A DNA stretch of 64,000 nt from Spongiactinospora sp. TRM90649 (GTDB taxonomy: Bacteria; Actinomycetota; Actinomycetes; Streptosporangiales; Streptosporangiaceae), in NCBI RefSeq assembly GCF_029382225.1, contig NZ_JARLTC010000011.1, positions 124,001-188,000 on the forward strand, read 5' to 3'. Positions within the stretch are counted from its first letter, which is position 1. Each line of letters starts with the position of its first letter. Made by a program: the position numbers and the translations under genes. The notes under the pieces are model-generated. The model saw only the letters and a list, made by a program, of their open reading frames with translations. It had not been told where the DNA came from and did no database searches. This document shows, piece after piece, positions 56,939 to 64,000 of the stretch.

Positions 56939-58149
56939 CCGTTCGCTTGCTGACCAACATCGGTCGGCTCTGGACCGGGAACGACGTGTGCAGCAATGCC
57001 GCGATCCTGGTCCACAACGATCGGATCGCCTGGGTGGGCCGCGCGGCGGACCTGCCACAGAGCGTTCCCGGCGTCGTCGATGACATCGTCGACGTCGATC
57101 ACGTGGAGAACCTCGGCGGCGCCCTGGTCACTCCCGGGCTCATCGACGCCCACACCCACCCCGTCTACGCGGGCAACCGTTACGCCGAGATGGCGATGCG
57201 CTCCGGCGGTTCGTCGTCCAGCGCGATCAACGCGGCTGGCGGAGGCATCGGCTCCACCGTGACCGTCACGCGCGGCACCGACCCCTGGACCTTGTGCAAC
57301 GGCGTGCGCGAACGCCTGCGCGAGTGGCTGCTCAGCGGCACCACCACGGTCGAGGCCAAGACCGGCTACCACCTCACCCGCGACGGCGAGCTGGCCGACA
57401 TCCGGCTGCTGCGCGAGCTAGAGAAGGAGCCGATGATGCCCCGCATCCACGCGACCTTCCTCGCCGCGCACGTCGTGCCGCCCGAGTACTTCGGCCGCCA
57501 GCGCGACTACGTCGAGGCCGTCGGCTCCTGGTGCGCCGACGCCGCCGCGGCGGGCGCCAACAGCGTCGACGTCTACTGCGACGACGGCCACTTCACCACC
57601 GAGGAGGCGCGCTGGGTGCTCGCCTCCGGACGCAACGTCGGGCTGCTCCCGCGCATCCACGCCGGCGCGCACAGCCGCCGCGGCGCCGTCCAGCTCGCGG
57701 CCGAACTGGGCTGCGCCTCCGCCGACCTGCTGCACCACACCTCCGACGAGGACATCGCGGTCCTCGGCCGCTACGGCATCCCCGCCGTGGTCTGCCCCGC
57801 CACCGCCATGCAGGGCGGCGCGAGCACGCTCCCGCCGGTCCGCCGCATGATCGCCCAGGGTGTCCCGATCGCCCTCGGCAGCGACCACAACCCCGGCCAC
57901 TGCGGCATCACCTCGATGTCCCTGGTGATCAGCCTCGCCGTGGCCGCCTTCGGCATGAGCGTCGGCGACGCCCTGCGCGCCGCCACCCTCGGCGGCGCGA
58001 CCGTCCTGAGCGCCCCCGACCGAGGCGTGCTGGCCCCCGGCCGGCTCGCCGACATCGTCCAGTGGGACGCCGACCACGAGGGCGCGTTCGCCTGGTCCTT
58101 CGGCCTGAAGCCCAAGCGAGTCTGGAGCGGCGGCACCCCCGTCCAGTAG
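56935..58149 (+). CDS. hutI: imidazolonepropionase
   Basis: A 404-aa amidohydrolase that opens the imidazolone ring in histidine degradation to give N-formimidoyl-glutamate. The metal site is in IDAHTHPVYAGNRYAEM, with later His in RIHAGAHS and LLHHTSDED and Asp in GSDHNPGHC, as in HutI and its relatives. The ATG overlaps the leader ORF stop; AGGCGG lies 7 nt upstream. No hutU or hutH is adjacent, so the other hut genes lie elsewhere. Confidence 0.92.
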   Translation: MTVRLLTNIGRLWTGNDVCSNAAILVHNDRIAWVGRAADLPQSVPGVVDDIVDVDHVENLGGALVTPGLIDAHTHPVYAGNRYAEMAMRSGGSSSSAINAAGGGIGSTVTVTRGTDPWTLCNGVRERLREWLLSGTTTVEAKTGYHLTRDGELADIRLLRELEKEPMMPRIHATFLAAHVVPPEYFGRQRDYVEAVGSWCADAAAAGANSVDVYCDDGHFTTEEARWVLASGRNVGLLPRIHAGAHSRRGAVQLAAELGCASADLLHHTSDEDIAVLGRYGIPAVVCPATAMQGGASTLPPVRRMIAQGVPIALGSDHNPGHCGITSMSLVISLAVAAFGMSVGDALRAATLGGATVLSAPDRGVLAPGRLADIVQWDADHEGAFAWSFGLKPKRVWSGGTPVQ

Positions 58150-58226
58150 TCCCGTACGACGCCTGACGCCGGTGTTCACGGTCTTCGGGCTATCGGTATC
58201 ACCGGTCTTCGCCCAGGCCGGGCCGG

Positions 58227-58232
58227 TAATGT
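58227..58232 (+). promoter_or_regulatory. putative -10 (TAATGT) for leaderless degV gene
   Basis: TAATGT ends 6 nt before the ATG at 58239 and no Shine-Dalgarno is present. Confidence 0.4.
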
Positions 58233-58238
58233 CGGCCT

Positions 58239-59105
58239 ATGCCGCCGCCCCCCACCGCGCCGTCCACTGCCGTGGTCACCGACTCCACCGCCTACCTGTC
58301 CCCGGCGGAGATCGCACGGCTCGGCGTCGTGGTCGTGCCGCTCCAGGTGATCGCCGGTGACCGGGCACTCGACGACGACCCCCGGGAGATCCGCGCGGCG
58401 GGGCTGAGCGACGCGCTCGCGGGCCGTACCGGCGTGACCACCTCCCGGCCCTCGCCCGAACGGTTCGCCGAGGCGTACGCCGCTCTGGCGGCCCGTGGGG
58501 TGACCGGGGCGGTCTCCGTGCACGTGTCCGGGGAGATGTCCGGCACCGCCGGCTCGGCGCGCCTGGCCGCCCGCGACGCGCCGATCCCGGTCGAGGTGAT
58601 CGACAGCAGGTCCATCGCGATGGGCCTCGGCTTCCCCGTCCTGGCCGCCGCGGAGGCCGCGCTGGCCGGGGGCGTCCGGGAGGAGGTGACGGCCGCCGCA
58701 CGCCGTCACATGGACACCGCCCGGACCTACTTCTACCTGGACACCCTGGAGACCCTGCGGCGCGGCGGGCGCGTCGGCGTCGCCGCCGGGCTGGTGGGCT
58801 CGGCCCTGCGGGTCAAACCGCTGCTGCACATCACCGGGGGTTCGATCGTGCCCCTGGAGAAGGTCCGCACGTCCTCCCGTGCTCTGGCGCGGCTGGAGGA
58901 CCTGGCCGCCCAGGCGTGCGGCGAGAAGCCCACCGCCGTCGCCGTCCAGTACCTCGGCGACCAGGCGAAGGCCGCCGACCTGGCCGAACGGCTCAGGCGA
59001 CGCGTCACGGCACTGGCCCGCCTGGAGGTGGTCGAGATGGGCGCGGTCATCGGCGCCCACGTCGGCCCCGGCATGCTCGGCGTCACCGTGACCCCCTGGC
59101 CGTGA
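58239..59105 (+). CDS. DegV family fatty-acid-binding protein
   Basis: A 288-aa protein of the DegV/FakB fold. VVTDSTAYLSP near the N terminus, TSRPSPERFAEAY, VSGEMSGTAGSARLA and the DTLETLRRGGRVG segment are the family's fatty-acid-carboxylate-binding loops. Such proteins present fatty acids to FakA kinase; no fakA lies nearby. It is probably transcribed leaderlessly from its own promoter, 89 bp after hutI. Confidence 0.92.
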   Translation: MPPPPTAPSTAVVTDSTAYLSPAEIARLGVVVVPLQVIAGDRALDDDPREIRAAGLSDALAGRTGVTTSRPSPERFAEAYAALAARGVTGAVSVHVSGEMSGTAGSARLAARDAPIPVEVIDSRSIAMGLGFPVLAAAEAALAGGVREEVTAAARRHMDTARTYFYLDTLETLRRGGRVGVAAGLVGSALRVKPLLHITGGSIVPLEKVRTSSRALARLEDLAAQACGEKPTAVAVQYLGDQAKAADLAERLRRRVTALARLEVVEMGAVIGAHVGPGMLGVTVTPWP

Positions 59106-59206
59106 GGGCGCTCTGGACAATGACCGTTGGAACCCCCAACATTGGGGCAGTCGATCGAGCTCTTGGTGTTCCCCGAAGTTCCGTGACGGCTCATTGGAGG
59201 CCCGTG

Positions 59207-59383
59207 ATGGCTCAGGAAGGCGGGCGCGTCCGGCGCCTGGCCGCGACGGCGGTCATCGTCGCCGCCGTACTCCCGATGGTCGCCCCGGCAGCCGCCTGGG
59301 CAGCCCCCGTCCGCGGCATCGACCCCAACGCCAACGTGGTCCGCACCCCTCAGATCAGCCCCTGCCACGACCTGAAGGCCTGA
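59207..59383 (+). CDS. small secreted peptide precursor, 58 aa
   Basis: A 58-aa protein with a textbook signal peptide: basic RVRR, a hydrophobic core AVIVAAVLPMVAP, and likely cleavage after AWA (about residue 32). This leaves a mature peptide of about 26 residues, with one Cys. GGAGG lies 6 nt before the ATG and GC at third positions is high, so it is very probably translated. GTG 59204 is an alternative start. Function unknown; it could be a signal, a surface peptide or the remnant of a larger exoprotein. Confidence 0.65.
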   Translation: MAQEGGRVRRLAATAVIVAAVLPMVAPAAAWAAPVRGIDPNANVVRTPQISPCHDLKA

Positions 59384-59429
59384 CCCGCCCCCGAACGATC
59401 CACAGGGCGACGGCGGCCTGCGGACCTGG

Positions 59430-59438
59430 TTATCCACA
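59430..59438 (+). promoter_or_regulatory. isolated perfect DnaA-box sequence
   Basis: TTATCCACA matches the classical DnaA box exactly, in the spacer before comEA. It is a single copy, so chance or a regulatory role is likelier than an origin. Confidence 0.3.
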
Positions 59439-59477
59439 GAACCGCGTTCGGCTCGAAAGCCCGTGCTCGCCGTGACC

Positions 59478-59483
59478 TAGCGT
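59478..59483 (+). promoter_or_regulatory. putative -10 (TAGCGT) for leaderless comEA
   Basis: TAGCGT overlaps the upstream GTG (59482) and ends 7 nt before the in-frame GTG at 59491, favouring the latter as the start. Confidence 0.4.
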
Positions 59484-59490
59484 GCGCCCT

Positions 59491-60639
59491 GTGCCGAACG
59501 CAGAACAAGGCCGCCAGAGCCCCGAGGCCAGGCTACGCAGACTCATCCCCGCCCCCCATCCGCCTGCCGAGGATCCCGCCCCGATACCCCATACGGAGCC
59601 CCCGGCCCCCTGGCCGGGCACTCCGCCGCCCAGCGGTCCCCGAGAAGGGGATGCTTCGGATCGGTGGCCAGGCTCGCGTTCCGCGCCGCCGGGTAATCCC
59701 CGAGATGAGGGGGCCTCAGGTCGCTTGGCGGGTTCGTCCGCTGTGCCACCCGTGGGTCTCCGAGAAACCGCGTCGCGGGTCCCTGCAGCCGGCAGGGCCT
59801 CGGCGGCCGATCATTGGCTGGCCGGCCTTCGGTCCGATCCCGATCCAGCGGACACGGACGAGGCGGCGGCCGGTACTTCGCAGGAACCGGACGATGATGG
59901 CGAGCCGCTGGATCGGTCGCCCGAGGCCTCGCGGTTCCCGCTTTCCATGCGCGAGCGGCTGCGCATCGCCCTTACCGACAGAGACTCCCTGCTGCGGCTC
60001 AACCGTCCGAAGGCAGGGTTGCTGCTTCTGCTCGGCGTGGTGGCCGCGCTGGCCGGTGGGTTCCACCTGTGGCGCTCCCAGCCGGTCGCGGAGCCCCTGC
60101 CGCCGCCACCCGCCGCCGCGCCCGCCTCGGGCGTCGCCTCCGGGCAGCCGGTCTCGGCCTCGCCGCCCACCTCCCCGTCCCTGCCGCCGTCGCCCCGGGC
60201 CGCGACGACGGCGGTGACCGTGCACGTCGCGGGCAAGGTCCGCGAGGCCGGGGTCTTCACCCTCCCGGGCGGTAGCCGCGTTCAGGACGCCGTGGCCGCC
60301 GCCGGAGGCCCCAGAAAGGGTGTCACCACCGACTCCATCAATCTCGCCCGCGTGCTCGTGGACGGCGAGCAGATCGTCGTGGGCGGCCCACCCGGCCAGG
60401 CCCCGGCCCTCCCACTCGTTCCTGCGTCGGGCGATCCCACGGCGGGCACACCGGTCGATCTGAACACCGCGACCGTGGAGCAGCTCGACCTCTTACCCGG
60501 CGTCGGCGAAGTGCTAGCCCGCCGTATCGCCGACTACCGCACGGCACACGGCGGCTTCCGCAGCGTGGAGCAGTTACAGGAGGTCTCGGGCATCGGCGAC
60601 CGCAAGTACGCCGACATCAAGGACAAGGTCCGAGTCTGA
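59491..60639 (+). CDS. comEA: ComEA helix-hairpin-helix DNA-binding protein
   Basis: A 382-aa DNA-uptake-type protein. A long disordered Pro/Arg/Asp-rich N-terminal region (about 1-150) is cytoplasmic; a membrane helix follows (AGLLLLLGVVAALAGGF, near 172-188); outside are a Pro-rich linker, an SLBB domain (VTVHVAGKVREAGVF) and two C-terminal helix-hairpin-helix motifs (LNTATVEQLDLLPGVGEVLA, then LQEVSGIGDRKYADI). The start is GTG 59491, or GTG 59482 three codons earlier. comEC follows 136 bp later, as is usual. Confidence 0.92.
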   Translation: MPNAEQGRQSPEARLRRLIPAPHPPAEDPAPIPHTEPPAPWPGTPPPSGPREGDASDRWPGSRSAPPGNPRDEGASGRLAGSSAVPPVGLRETASRVPAAGRASAADHWLAGLRSDPDPADTDEAAAGTSQEPDDDGEPLDRSPEASRFPLSMRERLRIALTDRDSLLRLNRPKAGLLLLLGVVAALAGGFHLWRSQPVAEPLPPPPAAAPASGVASGQPVSASPPTSPSLPPSPRAATTAVTVHVAGKVREAGVFTLPGGSRVQDAVAAAGGPRKGVTTDSINLARVLVDGEQIVVGGPPGQAPALPLVPASGDPTAGTPVDLNTATVEQLDLLPGVGEVLARRIADYRTAHGGFRSVEQLQEVSGIGDRKYADIKDKVRV

Positions 60640-60775
60640 CCCCACGTCCCTGCCCTTCACGACCGCGGTGTCGCGGGGCCGGATGGTGACACGACGATGA
60701 GAAGAGGTTCGGCTTGAGGTTCATCGGCGACCGTAGTCCGGCGCGTGAGTACTCCGACCTACCGCAGGCGCTCCG

Positions 60776-63247
60776 GTGTCCAGCCGGCCCGCGACCGGAG
60801 AATCGGTGACCGCAGACAGGGAGGCCCCACCGGGCGACGAAGCCGCCGGAGGGAGGAACACCCACGATTCCACGGAGCACGAACCTGCGGCGCCTGCCGG
60901 GGTTCCCGCGCTGGCGGCTCCGGCGTTGGGTGCGTGGGTGACCGCTTGGGTGTTGCTCGGGTGGTCGGCGGCCGGTGCGGCGGCGGTGGCCGGGGGTGCC
61001 TTGGCGGCGATTCTGATCATCGTGCTGAGGCCCGAAGTGACCAGACGGTTCCCCGCACACCGTCCTGGCGGCGGGTGGGCGGATGGCTGGGGCGGGACGG
61101 CGGTGGCGGTGCTCGGGTGCACCGGTGCGGTCGCGGCGGCCGTCGGGTTCCGGATGCACGCCGTGACCACCGGCCCCGTGGCCGATGCCGCGCGCACGGG
61201 GGCGGTGGTCGTCGCGGAGATCGTGCTGACCGGCGATCCGCGTACCTACCGGTCCCGGAACGGAGGTTTCCCCGGAGAGCGCGTCGCGGCCGACGCGGGC
61301 GTGCTGGCGGTCGAGATCGCCGGGCGGCGGCATGCCGTCCAGGTCCCGATCGTGGTCCTCGGCGCGGGCGACGGCTGGCAGGGGCTGTTGCCCAGCCAGC
61401 GCCTGCGCGTCCGGGGACGGCTGGCCACAGCCGACCGTTCCGAGCTCGTCGCCGCGATGCTCCTCGCGCGCGGACGCCCGCAGGTCCTCAGCGGCCCCCA
61501 CGACGTCCAGCGGATCGCCGGTGCGCTGCGCGCGGGCCTGCGCTCCGCCAGCGACGTACTGCCACCTGGCCAGCGCGGGCTGCTGCCCGGACTCGTCGTC
61601 GGCGACGTCTCACGCATGGACGACAAGATCAAGGCCGACTTCGAGGCGGCCGGGCTCTCGCACCTGCTGGCCGTGAGCGGTGCCAACCTCGCCATCGTGG
61701 CCGGGGCGGCGATCGCCCTCGGCCGGGTCAGCCGACTGCCATTGGCCGCGCGGGCCGTCCTCGCGGCGGCGGCGATGCTGGCCTTCACGGTAGTGGCGCG
61801 GCCGTCGCCGAGCGTGCTGCGGGCGCTGCTCATGGGCCTGGTCGCGGCGCTCGCCCTCGGCACCGGCCGGACCCGTGACGGCGCGGCGGCGCTGTCGGCG
61901 ACCATCCTGCTGCTGATCCTCTTCGATCCGTCACTCGCCCGGTCCTACGGCTTCGCGCTGTCGGTCTGCGCCACCGCCGGGATCCTCGTGCTGGCTCCGG
62001 GCTGGCGCGACCGGCTGGCCGTGCGGCTGCCGTCCTGGCTCGCCGAGGCGATCGCCGTCCCGGCGGCGGCCCAGGCCGCCGTGGCACCCGTGCTGGTGGT
62101 GATGTCGGGAGCGGTCTCGCTGGCCGCCATGCCCGCCAACCTGCTGGCCGGACCGGCCGTGGCCCCGGCGACGCTGCTCGGGTTCGTGGCCGCGCTGGTG
62201 GCGCCGCTGCACCTGGAGGCGGCGAGCCTGCTCGTACGACCGGCGGGGGTCGCGGTCGGCTGGATCATCGGGGTGGCCGAGTGGGCGGCGGGCCTGCCGT
62301 ACGGGACGGTGCCGTGGCCGGGCGGACTGGCCGGGATCGGGCTGCTCGGGGCGTCCGCGCTGGTGGTGGTCCTCGTGCTGCGCCGTCCGTTCGGGCGGTG
62401 GGCGGCCGGTGCGCTGGCGGCGGGGGCGCTGGTCGCCTTCCTGGTCGTCGGACCTGCGCTGGCCGGGTGGCCGCCGGGGCGCTGGCTCCTGGTGGCCTGC
62501 GACGTGGGCCAGGGCGACGCCTTGGTGGTCGCGGCCGGGCCGGGCAGGGCCGTGGTGGTGGACACCGGCCTCGACTCGGCCGGCGTCGATCGCTGTCTGC
62601 GCGATCTCGGCGTGCGCCAGGTGCCCCTGATCATCCTGACGCACCCGCACGCCGACCACGTGGGAGGTCTCGCCGGGGTCTTCCGCGGCCGCCAGGTCGG
62701 GGCGGTCGCGGTGGCGGCCGGGTCGTCCCCGGCCACGCGGCGGGTCTCCGCCGACATCGCGCGCTACGGCGTGCCCGAACGCCGGGTCAACGTGGGCGAC
62801 CGCTGGACCTTCGGGCCGTCCGCCCTCACGGTGATCGGGCCGGTCGGGGGCGAGCCGTCCGCCGGGTTGGGGGAGGGCTCGGCGGTGAACAACGCCAGCG
62901 TCGTGGTGCACGTGCGGTGGGCGGCGGGGTCGGCGCTGCTGAGCGGCGACATCGAGACCGAGGCGCAGGCGAGGCTGCTGGGCCTCGGGCTGCCGAGGGC
63001 CGACGTGCTGAAGGTGCCGCACCACGGCTCCGCCCGCCAGGACCAGGCGTTCCTCTCGGCCGTCGGCGCCCGCGCGGCCCTGATCAGCGTGGGTTCGGAC
63101 AACGGCTACGGCCACCCGGCACCGACCACCCTGTCCCGGTTGGCCTGGGCAGGCATGCGGATCTACCGCACCGACCGTTCGGGCGACCTGGCCGTCGTCG
63201 CCACGGACGACGCACTCGCGGTCCTCCCGAGAGGCAAGTCCCCATGA
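60776..63247 (+). CDS. comEC: ComEC/Rec2 DNA-uptake channel protein
   Basis: An 823-aa polytopic membrane protein. An N-terminal Ala/Gly-rich helix region and OB-like domain precede the Competence domain (LLPGLVVGDVSRMD, LSHLLAVSGANLAIV), with about ten helices in total. A C-terminal metallo-beta-lactamase domain contains HPHADHVGG and LKVPHHGS, the proposed nuclease that degrades the non-transported strand. The start is GTG 60776; GTG 60806, with GGAG upstream, is an equally good choice. DNA uptake has not been shown in most actinomycetes carrying it. Confidence 0.93.
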   Translation: MSSRPATGESVTADREAPPGDEAAGGRNTHDSTEHEPAAPAGVPALAAPALGAWVTAWVLLGWSAAGAAAVAGGALAAILIIVLRPEVTRRFPAHRPGGGWADGWGGTAVAVLGCTGAVAAAVGFRMHAVTTGPVADAARTGAVVVAEIVLTGDPRTYRSRNGGFPGERVAADAGVLAVEIAGRRHAVQVPIVVLGAGDGWQGLLPSQRLRVRGRLATADRSELVAAMLLARGRPQVLSGPHDVQRIAGALRAGLRSASDVLPPGQRGLLPGLVVGDVSRMDDKIKADFEAAGLSHLLAVSGANLAIVAGAAIALGRVSRLPLAARAVLAAAAMLAFTVVARPSPSVLRALLMGLVAALALGTGRTRDGAAALSATILLLILFDPSLARSYGFALSVCATAGILVLAPGWRDRLAVRLPSWLAEAIAVPAAAQAAVAPVLVVMSGAVSLAAMPANLLAGPAVAPATLLGFVAALVAPLHLEAASLLVRPAGVAVGWIIGVAEWAAGLPYGTVPWPGGLAGIGLLGASALVVVLVLRRPFGRWAAGALAAGALVAFLVVGPALAGWPPGRWLLVACDVGQGDALVVAAGPGRAVVVDTGLDSAGVDRCLRDLGVRQVPLIILTHPHADHVGGLAGVFRGRQVGAVAVAAGSSPATRRVSADIARYGVPERRVNVGDRWTFGPSALTVIGPVGGEPSAGLGEGSAVNNASVVVHVRWAAGSALLSGDIETEAQARLLGLGLPRADVLKVPHHGSARQDQAFLSAVGARAALISVGSDNGYGHPAPTTLSRLAWAGMRIYRTDRSGDLAVVATDDALAVLPRGKSP

Positions 63248-63507
63248 CGGGGGGCCGCTGGGTGCGGGAGGCGGGGGTCTCCGTCGATCTCCCGCTGCCG
63301 CGTGCGTCGGGGTGGCGCTTCCACGGTCGATTCCCTTGGTGATCGGCCAGGTACGGCATGCGGGCGGGGTCATATGGCTGGAGGGACGACATCGGCCAGG
63401 GTTCGCTCCTCCGAACGGCCGATACGACGGCTTGGGCCGTGGGCCGATGCTGGGCCGGGCCCCGCGTGAGGGGCCGATTCGCACATCGATCTGATCAGGG
63501 GACATTC

Positions 63508-64000
63508 ATGACGGCTCGCTTCAGGAGATTCACCGCGACCCCTCGGCGTGCGGCCGCGCCGGTGGCCGCCGCGCTGGCGCTCGTCTTGGTGCCGGGCGGT
63601 GGGGCGGCGCTCGCCGCGGTGACGCCGACGGCCGGGCCGGACGGCGTGCTGCGGCGCGACGCCGACGCCGCCATCAAGCTCGGCGTCACCGGCCTCCAGC
63701 TACGGGTGACCACCGCCGACGGCAAGGGCACGGTGCTGGCGCGCGGCGTCGCCGACGTCAAGTCCAAGCGGCCGGCGCCCCGGGACGGCTACTTCCGGAT
63801 CGGCAGCGTCAACAAGAGCTTCGTGGCCACCGTGGTGCTGCAACTCGTCGGCGAGGGCAAGCTGAGACTGACCGACAGCGTGGAACGGCACCTGCCCGGC
63901 GTGGTCAAGGGCAACGGCAACGACGGACGGAAGATCACCATCCGGCAACTGCTGCAGCACACCAGCGGCATCGTCGACGACTACCCGTTCCCCAACGCGG
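63508..64000 (+). CDS. secreted serine hydrolase (beta-lactamase/D-Ala-D-Ala carboxypeptidase fold), 3'-truncated
   Basis: The 164 residues present begin with a Sec signal peptide (core VAAALALVLVPGG, likely cleaved after ALA) and continue into the serine beta-lactamase-like fold of class C enzymes and D-alanyl-D-alanine carboxypeptidases. The SxxK catalytic motif is SVNK (Ser100, Lys103), followed by LVGEGKLRLTDSVERHLPG and ITIRQLLQHTSGI, typical of this family. The YxN motif lies beyond the window end. The ATG has AGGGGA upstream. It lies 260 bp after comEC, in a spacer where I see no other gene. Confidence 0.9.
   Translation, partial: MTARFRRFTATPRRAAAPVAAALALVLVPGGGAALAAVTPTAGPDGVLRRDADAAIKLGVTGLQLRVTTADGKGTVLARGVADVKSKRPAPRDGYFRIGSVNKSFVATVVLQLVGEGKLRLTDSVERHLPGVVKGNGNDGRKITIRQLLQHTSGIVDDYPFPNA

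Noticed and set aside
63244-63342. A 32-aa ORF overlapping the comEC stop
   Set aside because: Although it overlaps by ATGA, it lacks a good ribosome-binding site and continued codon bias; comEC's end alone explains it.

Overview
The window is high-GC actinobacterial DNA. Protein-coding genes have strong G/C third-codon bias, GTG and TTG starts are common, and many genes look leaderless. The order lhr-like helicase, DUF3046, recA, recX, rny, gluABCD, miaB, miaA, dapF, hflX, with comEA-comEC further on, is the conserved chromosomal core of filamentous actinomycetes. A Streptosporangiales-type organism is my best inference, but species cannot be read from this. I saw no rRNA, tRNA, CRISPR array, transposase or phage gene.

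Layout. (1) 1-11087: a tightly coupled rightward operon that begins before the window. It encodes an NRPS C-PCP protein without an adenylation domain, the E1-alpha, E1-beta and E2 subunits of a 2-oxoacid dehydrogenase-type complex, a giant C-A-PCP-TE NRPS fused to a 12-helix MFS exporter, and a GCS2-family carboxylate-amine ligase. The A-domain code resembles aspartate and the TE has Cys in place of the nucleophilic Ser. This looks like a small natural-product pathway in which an acyl unit made by TPP/lipoyl chemistry is passed to a carrier protein, joined to an Asp-like residue, released and exported. It is the most unusual system in the window. (2) 11098-19487: lhr-type helicase (leftward), VOC protein, two small genes, DUF3046, a small hypothetical, then LexA-controlled recA and recX. 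(3) 19488-20501: a 1-kb gene-free spacer with a 16-bp perfect inverted repeat and a G/T-rich tract. (4) 20502-29358: rny, an S9 peptidase, the glutamate ABC importer gluABCD, and miaB. (5) 29370-39672: a divergent pair of low-complexity membrane-anchored proteins, lpd, ribonuclease Z, ogt, an antitoxin-like protein, miaA, dapF, a TPR protein and a class A beta-lactamase.

(6) 39665-45816: a heterodimeric ABC exporter with one degenerate ATP site, an FMN reductase divergent from a TetR regulator across a striking four-site operator array, and a secreted HNH nuclease. (7) 45820-47561: a PepSY protein without its own nearby stop, an SPFH-like protein and DUF2277. (8) 47592-53959: a leftward operon malate synthase-glcD-glcE-glcF-iclR that should convert glycolate through glyoxylate to malate, with two IclR-type operators just upstream. 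(9) 54193-64000: DUF4097 lipoprotein, hflX, a 32-aa leader ORF coupled to hutI, a DegV protein, a 58-aa secreted peptide, comEA, comEC and a truncated serine hydrolase.

Functional links: lpd (30837) is the only E3-type enzyme seen and could serve the E2 of the biosynthetic operon. RecA, RecX, Ogt, ComEA and ComEC are DNA repair and uptake functions. MiaA and MiaB act in sequence on tRNA position 37. GlcDEF feed malate synthase.
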